A DNA stretch of 64,000 nt from Anthoceros angustus (GCA_010909165.1 MU008163.1:1426001-1490000), one strand, 5' to 3'. Counted from the stretch's first letter, positions 1-10,972 are shown. A program made the numbers and translations. The notes: generated by a model not told the origin, from the letters alone.

Positions 1-490
1 ACCATGTACCTCTTATGGGTAAGTGGTAGATCTCTGTTCATCCCCAAGTAGGACCTGATTGGGGTGGTCGAATAATCGTTTGTCCTTACAGATGTGTGTA
101 GTAGCACTAGAATCGAGGTACCAATTTCGGGATCACCAAGAAGAAGAAGAAGAATACATTCTGCTTGAAGAGAGTGGTCCATTCTAAAGTGAAACGATAG
201 ACGATATGAGGCGGGAAGGTTGAGCAAGAGCTGCAAGCGGCATCCTCTTCACTCATCTTGGAGCCCATATGTGTAAGTCGTGAACGGAGGTGGAAATTTA
301 CTAGTGTGGGCGCCACACCACTCTCCGCATCCTCAAGGCATAGAACTCCCACTTAAAAGCGCACAATGTCATCATTGTCTTCACCGCGTATGTGCCTTCT
401 AGTTGATTCCAAATTTCATGAGCTTTTGTCAAATATTCCACATCGGGGAATGAGGGCGTCGAGTCCGGATATCTAGATTGCAAGCGCAAC
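1..490 (-). pseudogene. Ty1/copia gag (3' part) and start of protease, broken
   Basis: This is the downstream half of a copia polyprotein on the minus strand. Near 430-330 the reading contains AHEIWNQLEGTY, typical of the UBN2/Retrotran_gag_2 domain. Near 270-200 it contains LTHMGSKMSEEDAA, which matches the late gag block (a glycine or serine, K-M, then E-E-D). At 120-60 it reads LDSSATTHICKDKRLF, the aspartic protease start (D-S-[GS]-A) just before integrase in copia elements. The reading needs several frame changes and has an in-frame stop near position 15, so it is dead. Its upstream half lies about 10 kb away at 10977-11190, separated by an inserted element. The rest of pol would lie left of the window. 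Confidence 0.8.
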
Positions 491-494
491 ACTA

Positions 495-525
495 AACACG
501 ATAAAGTTGCAAGGGGTGAATATAC
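495..525 (+). repeat. Left terminal inverted repeat of the inserted element
   Basis: AA followed by CACGATAAAGTTGCAAGGGG is identical in reverse complement to 10951-10972. The match then continues through TGAATATAC here against GTTAATATAC at the other end. The flanking ACTA at 491-494 is repeated outside the right terminus. Confidence 0.8.
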
Positions 526-1948
526 TGGGAAGGGGTTTTCATACAATATACACCAAAGGGGTTTCAATGGGTTGGGGAATCAGTGATCCACTGCATTTCG
601 CACTTGAAAAGTAGGGTGTACACCGAGCGGCATCGGTTTCATGGACCCGCCGTGTGTGCATGGTATTAGGAAAGGCGAGACACTGTGGAAGTGTCGAAAT
701 AGAGCCCATTAACTTCCCCAGTGCCGGTCAATCGAACAAAGAGTTGGTCATTCTAGAATTTGACACCATGGTGGGCCTCAAACCCTATGCATCATGTCCC
801 TTGTGCCACCGAGAGGGTATGAAATGACAGGAAAGGGTGGTAGAAATCATCCCTATATATGCAACTTTCACATTTTATGGGCGTCATTCGAGTAGGCGGC
901 CAGCGCCACCACACGGCAGCCTGGGGCGGCGCCTACACAGGAGGGAATTCCCCACGATCGTGTCCGCCCTGGAAGACATCGTCGCTGCCCTCATCTTCAT
1001 GGTGCAATGCTTCTGCCTCATGATCTCCCGTCGGCAGAGGGAACAATCCTCGTCTTAAGCTGCGATTGGGTTCCGCCATTTTGTCAGCGCGGGGTCTGCT
1101 ACATGGCTGTTCCCCATATCTTCCACGGGAAGGACTTCTCCTAATTGCCGCATATAAGTTAAGGTTCCGTGGGGTCGGTGGCACAGACGGCGGGATAGTT
1201 GGCGATACCACCGGCTTCAAAAGTGGAATTCCACCTCCACTCCTTTTACCTACATGCATGGTTCCCACCACACAGTGATGAGAAAAGTTGGGGAAAACAG
1301 CTATGCCAATGAAACCCAAACGTCTAACCTTACCTCCAGCAGTGGGGCGGTGTGCGATTCCACCAACATTGCCGGGCCGCTGGATGGGTTGTCCGGATCG
1401 CTGCCCATATATGGAAGCCGTGCGCCTCGATTGTGGTGGGCACGCGCCATCTCGCTCTTCTCCGCCCAAACACCCAACCGTTAGCGTGTATGGATTGAAT
1501 GGCGTGCACATGTGCATTTCAATGACACGGTAGCCGCACCTCTTCGCCTTTCCGTGTGCGCCGCGTAACATCAAGGGCTACAACTCGGGGAATAGGCGCT
1601 ATGGAGAACGCTTGCAGACAATGGAACAATAGCGACCGCGTTGAAGAAAGCTACCGGAGGTCCCCAATGTCCGCCTTATAGAACAAAGATGTATGAGCAC
1701 ATAATCGGGATTGTGTGCGGCGCCGCAATGTCGAGCATTTCTTCGCCGGGCGGCGCCGCCACCTGACATCGGTGTTTAATATCGCACATGGCAAAGGGAA
1801 TCCAGATGTGGTTTACGATCCGATGCAAATACACGGATATCAATCGTGACAAATATACCTATGCCTTATATCACATATATCACCCTTATGCCTATAAAAC
1901 CCGCAAGCCCTAATACGAAAAGAGAGCCAACTTAATCTCCGACGGCCC
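526..1948. other. Left subterminal region of the element, no convincing gene
   Basis: GC-moderate DNA between the left terminus and the first clear ORF. Open frames of up to 213 codons occur on the minus strand at 933-1574, but they show no domain, have low-complexity composition, and overlap equally plausible frames on the plus strand. It may hold the promoter and leader of the plus-strand gene: the sequence becomes AT-rich near 1840-1915, before the ATG at 1949. Confidence 0.4.
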
Positions 1949-2840
1949 TTGAGTCGCAATTCTTTCCACTTGTTCACTCTGAAGTTGCGCCCGCCTCCGA
2001 TGTGTGTGTGCGCCCGTGATCGAGGTGTGTGCGCCGTGATCGCAAGGAGGGGCCGCGACCGCACTGCCTCCCTTAACCCGCTACTGCTCGCTTGCGCGAC
2101 GGTGAGCGCGATCGCTGAATCGGGAGATGGCATCCGGGAGGCGGCGAAGGAGAAGAATGCCTTTGAGCAACAGAGGACCTCCCTTTGCCCAAGCAAGAAG
2201 GGAGAGGAAGCAAGAAACGGACAGAAGGCACAGAGGATGGTGCACCTAGTGCGCCACAAGGCGAGTGCATCCGGCGGCAAGATGAGCAACCTCCGCACAA
2301 ATCGGAGCGAATTCCACGCAGGAGGGGCGAGTGGTGGGAGGGCTCACCACAACTCGGGAAAGGCAAGCACCACGCGAGGCGAGGTGGGTGATGAGAGAAG
2401 TGTGCAGAAACGCCCGATGCCAGTTCCGATTCAATCGCCCTTCAACTACGAGGAGACTATGCATTTCAGGAGGCTGGCAGCAAGTATGCAGAGTATTCGC
2501 GTTGTTGAGAAGAATTGGATGATTTGCCAGGAAGAGGAACCGGAGGACGAGGATGCGTTTTGGACACCTCTGTTCAAGTTGTGGGTGGTGGGATACAAAG
2601 ATGCTTTGCCTAATCAGCGAGCCCGAGCAGGGTGGGTGATTTGGGCAACATTGGACATGACCAGTGGGCAGCCTGAAGCACAACTCCTTGTGGTGAGGAA
2701 GCCGCAAGACTTCACGACATTGCATCCAAACCCACATGCCTACAGATTGTTCCACGTGACATTTGCAGGGTTGATCTTTAAGAAATGTGCACCTTCACGC
2801 TTGATCGAGTTATTCAGAGACTGTCGGCAAGAGACATCGG
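1949..2840 (+). CDS. First exon(s) of the element gene, unknown N-terminal domain
   Basis: An open frame runs from 1949 to 2878. The true exon probably ends at 2840, where TCG is followed by GTGAGTGC, and resumes after TTTGCAG at about 2924. The first half is basic and low-complexity. From about residue 160 it becomes protein-like, with an acidic block (EEEPEDEDAFW), then LFKLWVVGYKDAL and GWVIWATLDM, ending in LIELFRDCRQETS. I do not recognise the fold. It is the least damaged of three tandem copies, since the copies from 3144 and 3995 have lost frame. The following exon runs into an acidic S/E/D-rich tract. The start is chosen by ORF extent only, and GC content is higher than in the flanking repeats. 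Confidence 0.5.
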
Positions 2841-4832
2841 TGAGTGCATTTGGGTGGCATGTTCTTGCTAAGCTGTAATGTGCATCCGTGTGGCTTATCT
2901 TGTCCATCCATGTTGGTTTGCAGGAGTGATGGGCAAAAGTTTCATTGTCACTGAAAGCTCACACAAAGCGTTTTAGCACATAGGCGGCTATGTCTATTCG
3001 CGATTCTCGGATAGCAAAGGAAATGGAGGGGATGATGAGACATCGGTGGAAAGCGAGCTTGGTCCATCCGATGAAGACGAGCGGACGATCCGGACATGTT
3101 AGGCCATTCGGATGATGACGATGTGTATTCGGATGTGGTGCGGCCTAGTGCGCCACAAGGCGAGTGCATCCCGTGAGCAACCTCGCACAAATCGTCGGGC
3201 GAATTCCACGGCGGGGGCGAGTGGTGGGAGGCTCACACAACTCGGGAAAGGCAAGCACCAGGCGTAGGTGGGGTGATGAAGGCGAGAAGTGTCGCGATGC
3301 AGTTCGATTCAATCGCCCTTCAACTCTGAGGAGACTATGCATTTCGAGGTGGCGGCAAGTATGCGAGTATTCGCGTTGTTGAGAAGAATTGGATGATTTG
3401 CGGGAAGAGGAACGGAGGGCGAGGATGCGTTTTGGACACCTCTGTTCAAGTTGTGGGTGGTGGGATACAAAGATGCTTTGCCTAATCAGTGAGGCGGTGG
3501 GTGATTTGGGCAACATTGGACATGACGATTGGGCGCACAACTCCTTGTGGTGAGGCCGCAAGACTTCACGACATTGCATCCAAACCCACAGCCTCTGATT
3601 GTTCCACGTGACATTTGCGGTGGTTGATCTTTAAGAAATGTGCACCTTCACGCTTGATCGAGTTATTCGAGACCGCCGGCAAGAGACATCGGTGAGTGCA
3701 TTTGGGTGGCATGTTCTTGCTAAGCTGTAATGTGCATCCGTGTGGCTTATCTTGTCCATCCATGTTGGTTTGCAGGAGTGATGGGCAAAAGTTTCATTGT
3801 CACTGAAAGCTCACACAAAGCGTTTTAGCACATAGGCGGCTATGTCTATTCGCATTCTCGGATAGCAAAGGAAATGGAGGGGATGATGAGACATCGGTGG
3901 AAAGCGAGCTTGGTCCATCCGATGAAGACGAGCGGACGATCCGGACATGTTAGGCCATTCGGATGATGACGATGTGTATTCGGATGTGGTGCGGCCTAGT
4001 GCGCCACAAGGCGAGTGCATCCCGTGAGCAACCTCGCACAAATCGTCGGGCGAATTCCACGGCGGGGGCGAGTGGTGGGAGGCTCACACAACTCGGGAAA
4101 GGCAAGCACCAGGCGTAGGTGGGGTGATGAAGGCGAGAAGTGTCGCGATGCAGTTCGATTCAATCGCCCTTCAACTCTGAGGAGACTATGCATTTCGAGG
4201 TGGCGGCAAGTATGCGAGTATTCGCGTTGTTGAGAAGAATTGGATGATTTGCGGGAAGAGGAACGGAGGGCGAGGATGCGTTTTGGACACCTCTGTTCAA
4301 GTTGTGGGTGGTGGGATACAAAGATGCTTTGCCTAATCGTGAGAGGCGGGTGGGTGATTTGGGCAACATTGGACATGACGATTGGGCGCACAACTCCTTG
4401 TGGTGAGGCCGCAAGACTTCACGACATTGCATCCAAACCCACAGCCTACTGATTGTTCCACGTGACATTTGCGGTTGATCTTTAAGAAATGTGCACCTTC
4501 ACAGTCGAGTTATTGAGGATCGGAGACATCGGTGAGTGCATTTGGGTGGCATGTTCTTGGGTTTCGGCTAAGCATAATGTGCATCTGGTGTGGCTTATCT
4601 TGTCCATCCATGTTGGTTTGCGGAGCGAGATGGGCAAAAGTTTCATTACTGTCTGCTGAGCTCACACAAAGCGTTTTAGCACATAGGCGGGCTATGTCTA
4701 TTCGCATTCTCGGATAGCGAGCGAAATGGAGGATGATGAGACATCGGTGGAAAGCGAGCTTGGTCCATCGATGAAGGCGAGACGATCCGGACATGTTAGG
4801 CCATTCGGATGATGACGATGTGTATTCGGATG
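2245..4832 (+). repeat. Tandem array A: three copies of an ~850-900 bp unit
   Basis: Copies begin at 2245, 3144 and 3995, each at CCTAGTGCGCCACAAGG. The first is 899 bp, the second 851 bp, and the third runs to about 4832. Each contains part of the first exon, the 84-bp intron and an acidic second exon. Copies 2 and 3 are almost identical to each other. They differ from copy 1 by many 1-4 base deletions, which destroys their frame. The array lies wholly inside the TIR element. Confidence 0.85.
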
Positions 4833-7045
4833 CAGGTGAAGAGGAGATGCGAACTGCTTATGGAATATGCCGTGCTGGAAATTCCATGGATGTGGCAACA
4901 GAGCCCCACGAGGCGAGGGGCCGGCCGGCCGGCCAGACCGCCAGAGTTGCCGACGCCACCTAAGCGGTTCATAGGGTTTGCAAGGGAGGAGGGAGCGCGC
5001 CCGCGCCCGGCGAGGGGCCGGGAAGGCTGCCCGCCCGCAAGGCACTGGGAGTGGAAGGCGCGGCCGGCGCCTTCAAGGTGTCAGAGGGGTTCCTCCCTTG
5101 GCCCATGTCGGGCAAATAGGGAGAGGCCATGCAGGAGGAGAGGAGGGGCGCCGGCCGGCGCCTTCAAGGTGTCAGAGGGGTTCCACCACGCCCCGGGCAA
5201 ACAGGAGAGGCCATGCAGGAGGAGGGCGGCCGGCGCCCAGAAGCACCTCTCAGGAGGAGCATGAAGCATGTGGGGAAGTGAGGGAGGGAGCTAGGCCGGC
5301 GAGGGCCGATGCCATGGACATGGCGGTAGGGGAATCCGATGACTATGCTGTGCATGGTAGAGGAAAAGGGAAAGGACTTCCCCTGCAGATTTCACGAAGA
5401 GGGCCCATAGCGATGATCGTGGTCCTCAAGAAAAGAAAAGTCCGACCGATTGGAAGCTTAGATGGTGGCACCCATTGCGCTCATGTCCCAGATGAGGAGA
5501 GGTTAGAAGCGGTGAGAGATGAAGACCCTTTAACCCGTGTAAGGGAATCGGCGATGCGAAGAAAGTTGTTCGAGACAGGTGAAGAGGAGATGCGAACTGC
5601 TTATGGAATATCGTGCGGAAATTCCATGGATGTGGCAACAGAGCCCCACGAGGCGAGGGGCCGGCCGCCGGCCGGCGCCTGCTGTCGGCACTCGCCGAGT
5701 TGCCGACGCCACCTAAGCGGTTCATAGGGTTTGCAGGGAGGAGGAGGAGGGGCGCCGGCCGGCCGGCCGCCGGCGAGGGGCCGGGAAGGCTCGCCCGCAA
5801 GCGGACCGAGTGGAAGGCGCCGGCCGGCCGGCGCCTTCAAGGTGTCAGAGGGGTTCCTCCCTTGGCCCTGGTCGGGCAAATAGGGAGAGGCCATGCGGAG
5901 GAGAGGAGGGGCGGCCGGCCCGCGAGGGGTTCCACCTCCGCCCTGGTTGGGCAAGCAGGAGAGGCCATGCGGGAGGAGGGAGGCGCCGGCGGCGCCTGAG
6001 CACCCTCTGGGAGGAGCATGAAGCATGTGGGAAGTGAGGGAGGGAGCTAGGCGGCGGCCGATGCCATGGACATGGCGGTAGGGGAATCCGATGACTATGG
6101 CATGGTAGAGGAAAAGGAAAGGACTTCCCTGCAGATTTCACGAAAGAGGGCCCATAGCGATGATCGTGGTCCTCGGAAGAAAAGAAAAGTCCGGATTGGA
6201 AGCTTAGGCGAGGGTGGCACCCATTGCGGCTCATGTCCCAACAGATGAGGAGAGGTTAGAAGCGGTGAGAGATGAAGACCCTTTAACCCGTGTAAGGGAA
6301 TCGGCGATGCGAAGAAAGTTGTTCGAGACAGGTGAAGAGGAGATGCGAACTGCTTATGGAATATCTTGTGGAAATTCCATGGATGTGCGAGCCCTCTGGC
6401 GGGTCAGGCGCCGGCCGGCCGGCCAGACTCGCCAGAGTTGCCGACGCCGGACCCTAAGCGGTTCATAGGGTTTGCAAGGGAGGAGGGGCGGCCGGCCGGC
6501 GCCCGGCGAGGGGCCGGGAAGGCTCGCCTGCGGAGTGGAAGGGCGCCGGCCGGCGGCGCCTTCAAGGTGTGGGGTTCCTCCCTTGGCCCTGGTCGGGCAA
6601 ATAGGAGAGGCCATGCGGGAGGAGGGCGCCGGCCGCCATTCGAGGTGTAGGGGTTCCACCTCGCCTGGTTGGGCAAGCAGGAGAGGCCATGCGGGAGGAG
6701 AGGAGGGGCGGCCGGCCTGGGCACCTCTCGGGAGGAGCATGAAGCATGTGGGAAGTGAGGGAGGGAGCTAGGCGGCGAGGCCGATGCCATGGACATGGCG
6801 GTAGGGGAATCCGATGACTATGCTGCATGGTAGAGGAAAAGGAAAAGGACTTCCCTGCAGATTTCACGAAGAGGGCCCATAGCGATGATCGGGGTCCTCA
6901 AGAAAAGAAAAGTCCAGACCGATTGGAAGCTTAGGCGGTGGCACCCATTGCGGCAGTTCATGTCCCAACGGATGAGGAGAGGTTAGAAGCGGTGAGAGAT
7001 GAAGACCCTTTAACCCGTGTAAGGGAATCGGCGTATGCGAAGAAA
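4833..7045 (+). repeat. Tandem array B: three copies of a ~745 bp unit
   Basis: Copies begin at about 4833, 5576 and 6329 with CAGGTGAAGAGGAGATGCG, with periods of 743 and 753 bp. Each has a short exon-like start, a GC-rich stretch full of GCCGGCCGGC palindromes (probably an intron), then a coding-like stretch with a basic KRAHSD...KKRKVR segment resembling a nuclear localisation signal, and DEERLEAVRDEDPLTRVRE. The third copy runs on into the ParB-like module. The copies differ by small indels, especially in the GC-rich part. Confidence 0.82.
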
Positions 7046-9055
7046 GTTGTTCCGGAGACAATGCTGGTGAAGCTGGAGAATCTAAGGCCAGCTTCGCATA
7101 TCACTCCGGATGCACAGATACGGAAGGTTGACGAAGCATGGACGAATTACTTGGCCCGGGTCATATCGAAGGGAGAATAGAGGAAGGCGTATTGCCTCTA
7201 CTATGTATGATAGACCCGGCGGAATGCGACAACATGGAAGCACTGGATTGGCAACGATTAAGGGCAAAAACTTATGTCATGGGAGTACTTGGCGGGAATC
7301 ACACTTTTGCGGCGATGAAGCATTTGGCGATATGGCACCGAAAAACGGTTTCGATGTCGAGGCTCACGTGTCTGCGGTCTCACACTTCAGAGATGCGGGT
7401 TCTAGCTAGACCACAATATTATGCCTGGACAAGAGAAGAAAATGTCTTTCATCGAGCGGTCGGTATCTCCGTGATGAGCCGCTTATTGCCAAGCGTGAAG
7501 GGTGCATATGACTATGGCATGGAAATTCAATTTGTACAAGGTTGGGCCTCATTGACGGCGAGGGAGAGAAGACGACGTTTACAAGCAAAACAAGGTGGAT
7601 AACAGGACTCATATACTTTGTATTGCAAAGCAAGAAGGGAGAATTTGGGAGAATATTGACAAAATATTTACGAAGTGGGAGGCTGGGGAGTTGCCGGAAC
7701 AGAAAAGACACACAGCAGCAGGCACAAGCAAGAAGGGCAAAGGAAAACGGAAGGTCAGGGAAGATTCCCAGAAGGTTGCAGCTGTATATGTGAAGCCGAA
7801 GGACATGCTAGCAAAGCCATGGAAGGCTTTCCAGGGTATACCTGCAGGCGAGTGTGGACAACAGATATTACTTACAGCAACGGAAAAAGTATTAGCTGGT
7901 CTGATAGACCTGAAAGGCATGGAGGACGACATCACTTTGCGGAAGAAGCTGCATATCATCCAAGTTGCTATGGCGAAGCATCTTGACTGCACATCGTTTG
8001 AGGAAGTCCAGACCGATTGGAAGCTTAGACGCGAGGGTGGCACCCATTGCGGCGCTCATGTCCCAACAGATGAGGAGAGGTTAGAAGCGGTGAGAGATGA
8101 AGACCCTTTAACCTGTAAGGGAATCGGCGATGCGAAGAAAGTTGTTCCGAGACAAGTGGTGAAGTCGGAGAATCTAAGGCCGCCGCATCACTCCGGATGC
8201 AGATACAAGGTTGACGAAGCATGGACGAATTACTTGGCCCGGGTCATATCGAAGGGAGAATAGAGGAAGGCGTATTGCCTCATGTATGATAGACCCGGAA
8301 TGCGACAACATGGAAGCACCGGATTGGCAACGATTCGTGGCAAAAACTTATGTCATGGGAGTACTTGGGGGAATCACACTTTGCGGCGATGAAGCATTTG
8401 GCGATATGGCACTGTGGAAAACGGTTTCGATGTCGAGGCTCACGTGTCTGCGGTCTCACACTTCAGAGATGCGGGTTCTAGCACAATATTATGCCTGGAC
8501 AAGAGAAGAAAATGTCTTTCATCGAGTCGTATCTCCGTGATGAGCTGCTTAGCGTGAAGGGTGCATATGACTATGGCATGGAAATTTAATTTGTACAAGG
8601 TTCTGGGCCTCATTGACGACGACGAGGGGAGAGAAGACGACGTCTACAAGCAAAACAAGGTGGATAACAGGACTCATATACTTTGTATTGCAAAGCAAGA
8701 AGGGAGAATTTGGGAGAATATTGACAAAATCTTTACGAAGTGGGAGGTCGGGAGTTGCTTAATGTAAAAGACACACAGCAGCAGGCACAAGCAAGAAGGG
8801 CAAAGGAAAACGTAAGGTCGGGGAAGATTCCCGGAAGGTTGCTGTATATGTGAAGTCAAGGACATGCTAGCAAAGCCATGGAAGGCTTTCCGAGGTATAC
8901 TGCAGGCAGTGTGGACAATGATATTACTTACGAAAAAGTATTAGTCCGATAGACCGAAAGGCATGGAGGACGACATCACTTTGCGGAAGAAGTCGCATAT
9001 CATCCAAGTTGCTATGGCGAAGCATCTTGATCGCACATCGCTTTGAGGAAGTCCG
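6911..9055 (+). repeat. Tandem array C: two copies of a 1094-bp unit
   Basis: The unit begins with AGTCCAGACCGATTGG at 6911 and again at 8005, and its last copy ends near 9050 at GGAAGTCC. The junctions share the short motif AAGTCC, so the duplication breakpoints fall in microhomology. Both copies carry the ParB-like module. Copy 2 has more micro-deletions, but keeps an open frame (8561-8767) across a place where copy 1 is frame-shifted. Confidence 0.85.
6938..8004 (+). pseudogene. ParB-like domain module, copy 1 (frame-shifted)
   Basis: The reading VPTDEERLEAVRDEDPL leads to MLVKLENLRPASHIT, then (after a one-base frame change near 7170) to IEEGVLPLLCMID and YVMGVLGGNHTFAAMKHL. A 'v-x-L-x-x-L-x-P' strand followed by a GGNHT-x-A-x-K-x-L turn-helix is the layout of ParB/Srx-type N-terminal domains (G-x-H-R-x-x-A). 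Downstream is a helical region with TREENVFHR, and after a second frame change near 7590 come HILCIAKQEGRIWENIDKIF and a Lys-rich linker. Loss of one G in the GGG run at about 7172 explains the first break, and copy 2 has it too. The ParB call is inference from motif shape only. Confidence 0.5.
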
Positions 9056-9118
9056 GAGAGAATACCCACAAGATTCAACGGACGCTATGATCGCGGTTTC
9101 AAACACGCTTTCGGAAAG
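8011..9118 (+). pseudogene. ParB-like domain module, copy 2, joined to the downstream exons
   Basis: This second copy of the 1094-bp unit contains the same motifs: VPTDEERLEAVRDEDPL, ARVISKG and a GG-x-H-like turn damaged by small deletions. Its 8561-8767 frame reads KFNLYKVLGLIDDDEG into HILCIAKQEGRIWENIDKIF without interruption, giving the correct join that copy 1 lacks. It continues to a splice donor at 9119 (AAAG|GTAAAT). Together the two copies allow the ancestral reading to be followed. As it stands neither could make the protein. Confidence 0.48.
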
Positions 9119-9452
9119 GTAAATCCTCCCTTGACCGAATTTTTCCTTTACCATCTGATGGAGGGCGCCGCCGGCCGCCCACACGCCATGATGCGGGCGG
9201 CGGCCGGCCGCCCACCGCTTGATGGATGCGGCGCCGGCCGGCCGGCGCCCACACGCCATGATGCGGCGCCGGCGCCCGGACATGGCGTGCATGTAGGCCG
9301 CCGCCGCCCTCCACCTTGTGTGAGCATGAAGGGTTTTGTCAAGCCGGCGCCCTCCACAGGATGTGTCCGTCGATGGCGCCGGCAGGCCGGCGCCCTCCAC
9401 ATGTGGCGAGCAAGCCCTTATCTGTCCTTACGTTTTGGGTTTTATTGTGCAG
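9119..9452 (+). other. Intron of the element gene with GCCGGC palindrome clusters
   Basis: Donor AAAG|GTAAATCC at 9119 and acceptor TTATTGTGCAG| ending at 9452. The phase-0 reading RGFKHAFGK joins to QLKDIDNLSRLPEDF. The intron is very GC-rich and holds several short units made of GGCGCCGGCCGGC followed by CACACGCCATGATG. Similar clusters occur in array B and at about 10770. Confidence 0.55.
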
Positions 9453-10372
9453 CAATTAAAAGACATCGACAACCTGTCCCGGCTTCCAGAAGATTTCCAG
9501 CACTTCATTTTTGAGGTAAACAACTGGAAAGGGCTGGAAATTGAGCAGAGGGCCTTAGCGGACAAAGATATGGAAGACGGGCTATTTGTTTTCAACGTCC
9601 TAGCAGTCGACTCTCAAGTTCAGTATCAGATTGAGACCCGCAGTGTGCTGGACATGCGTGGCTATTTACACGCACGCCAGTACTCCCTTTTCGTGATGGA
9701 TGTGCCGAGGGGCTTCAATATAGGCCCAATGGATACAAGAATTAACGGGAGTATGATGTCATCAGTGTTCGAGAGTTTTGCGGAGAAGACAACCCAGGAA
9801 TTCCGCTTTATTGTGATGCATGGAGTGGAGGACTCCCACACGCCGAGAATGTATGAGAAAGTGGTGCGAAAAGGTGGGATGGTGTCCTTCGTTTGGGACA
9901 AGACGAACATGCACGCCGAGGGGTGGGTCAGTGAAACATTGGAGTACGCCATCGTGGTGTGTGAAGGAAGAATGTTCAAGAGACAAGGCCAACATGCTCC
10001 TGAAATCAGCGAGGAGATTCAATAATGGGAGATCCGTCATTACTCACGACACGGTTGTGAAGAAGCATGTATACTTATCTCACGACAAACGTGTGGTGTG
10101 CCTACCAACGGCCACTGGGCCTTATGCGGACGCCAGGAGGCATTTTCCAAAGAAGGAGAGTGGGTGGTTGATGCATGTTCCGGAGTGGCACAACTATCCC
10201 GGCCGCATTATTGAGTGGTCGAAATCGCTACATCAAGCGGACATGAGATGCGCGGGTTATATTCCCCAACAGATTCATGGGTTTGAAGTGTTACCAAATG
10301 CGAGGAAGAGCTTACATTTGATCCGCATGGACGAGGACCCTCGCCTGGGCCAAGGAAGTGTGCATTAGTGAC
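9453..10372 (+). pseudogene. DNA methyltransferase-like domain, C-terminal part of the element gene
   Basis: The exon reads QLKDIDNLSRLPEDF, then an acidic FVFNVLAVDSQ stretch, then YSLFVMDVPRGFNIGPMD, similar in shape to motif IV (D/N-P-P-[YFW]) of amino-methyltransferases, though the second residue is V rather than P. It continues with a helix, RFIVMHGVED, then VVRKGGMVSFVWDKTN and TLEYAIVVCEG. This resembles the 'll+pGG-x-l-x-x-w-x-K-x-N' and 'E-x-i-v-x-x-x-G' strands that follow motif IV. A stop at 10023 and a one-base frame change lead to VITHDTVVKKHVYLSHDKR and further to DEDPRLGQG. The catalytic signature is imperfect, so it may be inactive or another Rossmann-type fold. Confidence 0.42.
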
Positions 10373-10941
10373 AGCGCATGAAAGCCCAGTTGTGTCTTTC
10401 TGATCGAGAAGGAAGAGAATGAGCGACGATAACACTTTGGAAGAGGCGGCGACTTTGGATGCGCGTGGGGACATCTTGAGGCGGCCAAGCGACCGAAAGC
10501 GGCGTCACGGAGATTCTCTTGCTCGGAGGAAATAGATCGTTCGGCGAGGATACTAGGAATACTGCGTAACGTTCTTTGTAGTGTTAGATTCGGTTAGTAC
10601 AGGGCAGTTTCCTCTTCGCTCGGCGGAGAGTAGTTTGTTGTTTTCAAGTGAGCACAAATGCGAAGCGACGCTACTATGCCTGCATGCTTTTACTCCGGTT
10701 GGACAACAGTTTTGTGCCATAGTGCGTTTCACTGTCCATAGCCGTTTACAAAATCGAGAATAAAGCGCCGGCCGGCCGGCACCCTAAAATCCTTCCGCGC
10801 TGTCGTCAGCTGCTATACACGGTAACACGCACAGCATGCGCACGTTCTATGGTCATGTTCGTTATGTCCCTCCTGAAATAGGGGATATTCGGCCGGTGCG
10901 CAATCGGACAAGAGGGTTCACCCCTCTTCTAAGGGGGTTTG
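10373..10941. other. Right subterminal region of the element
   Basis: A short open stretch at 10420-10536 (MSDDNTLEEAATLDARG, then a basic RKRRHGDSLARRK tail and stop) could be the C-terminal tail of the element gene in another frame. The rest shows no coding pattern. A GCCGGCCGGC palindrome lies at about 10768-10782. Confidence 0.35.
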
Positions 10942-10972
10942 TATATTAACCCCCTTGCAACTTTATCGTGTT
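10942..10972 (-). repeat. Right terminal inverted repeat of the inserted element
   Basis: This is the mirror of 495-525, with 22 identical outer bases and then one indel. It is followed by ACTA at 10973-10976, the second copy of the presumed target-site duplication. Just inside lies a GGGGG/CCCCC-rich stretch that can fold locally. Confidence 0.8.

Noticed and set aside
933-1574. 213-codon minus-strand frame within the TIR element
   Set aside because: No domain, Pro/Arg/Gly-rich shadow composition, and overlapping open frames on the other strand. Not reported as a gene.
4978-6796. Many long open frames rich in Arg, Ala, Pro and Gly on both strands
   Set aside because: They are produced by the GCCGGC-rich intron-like repeats and shift frame between the three copies, so they are not proteins.
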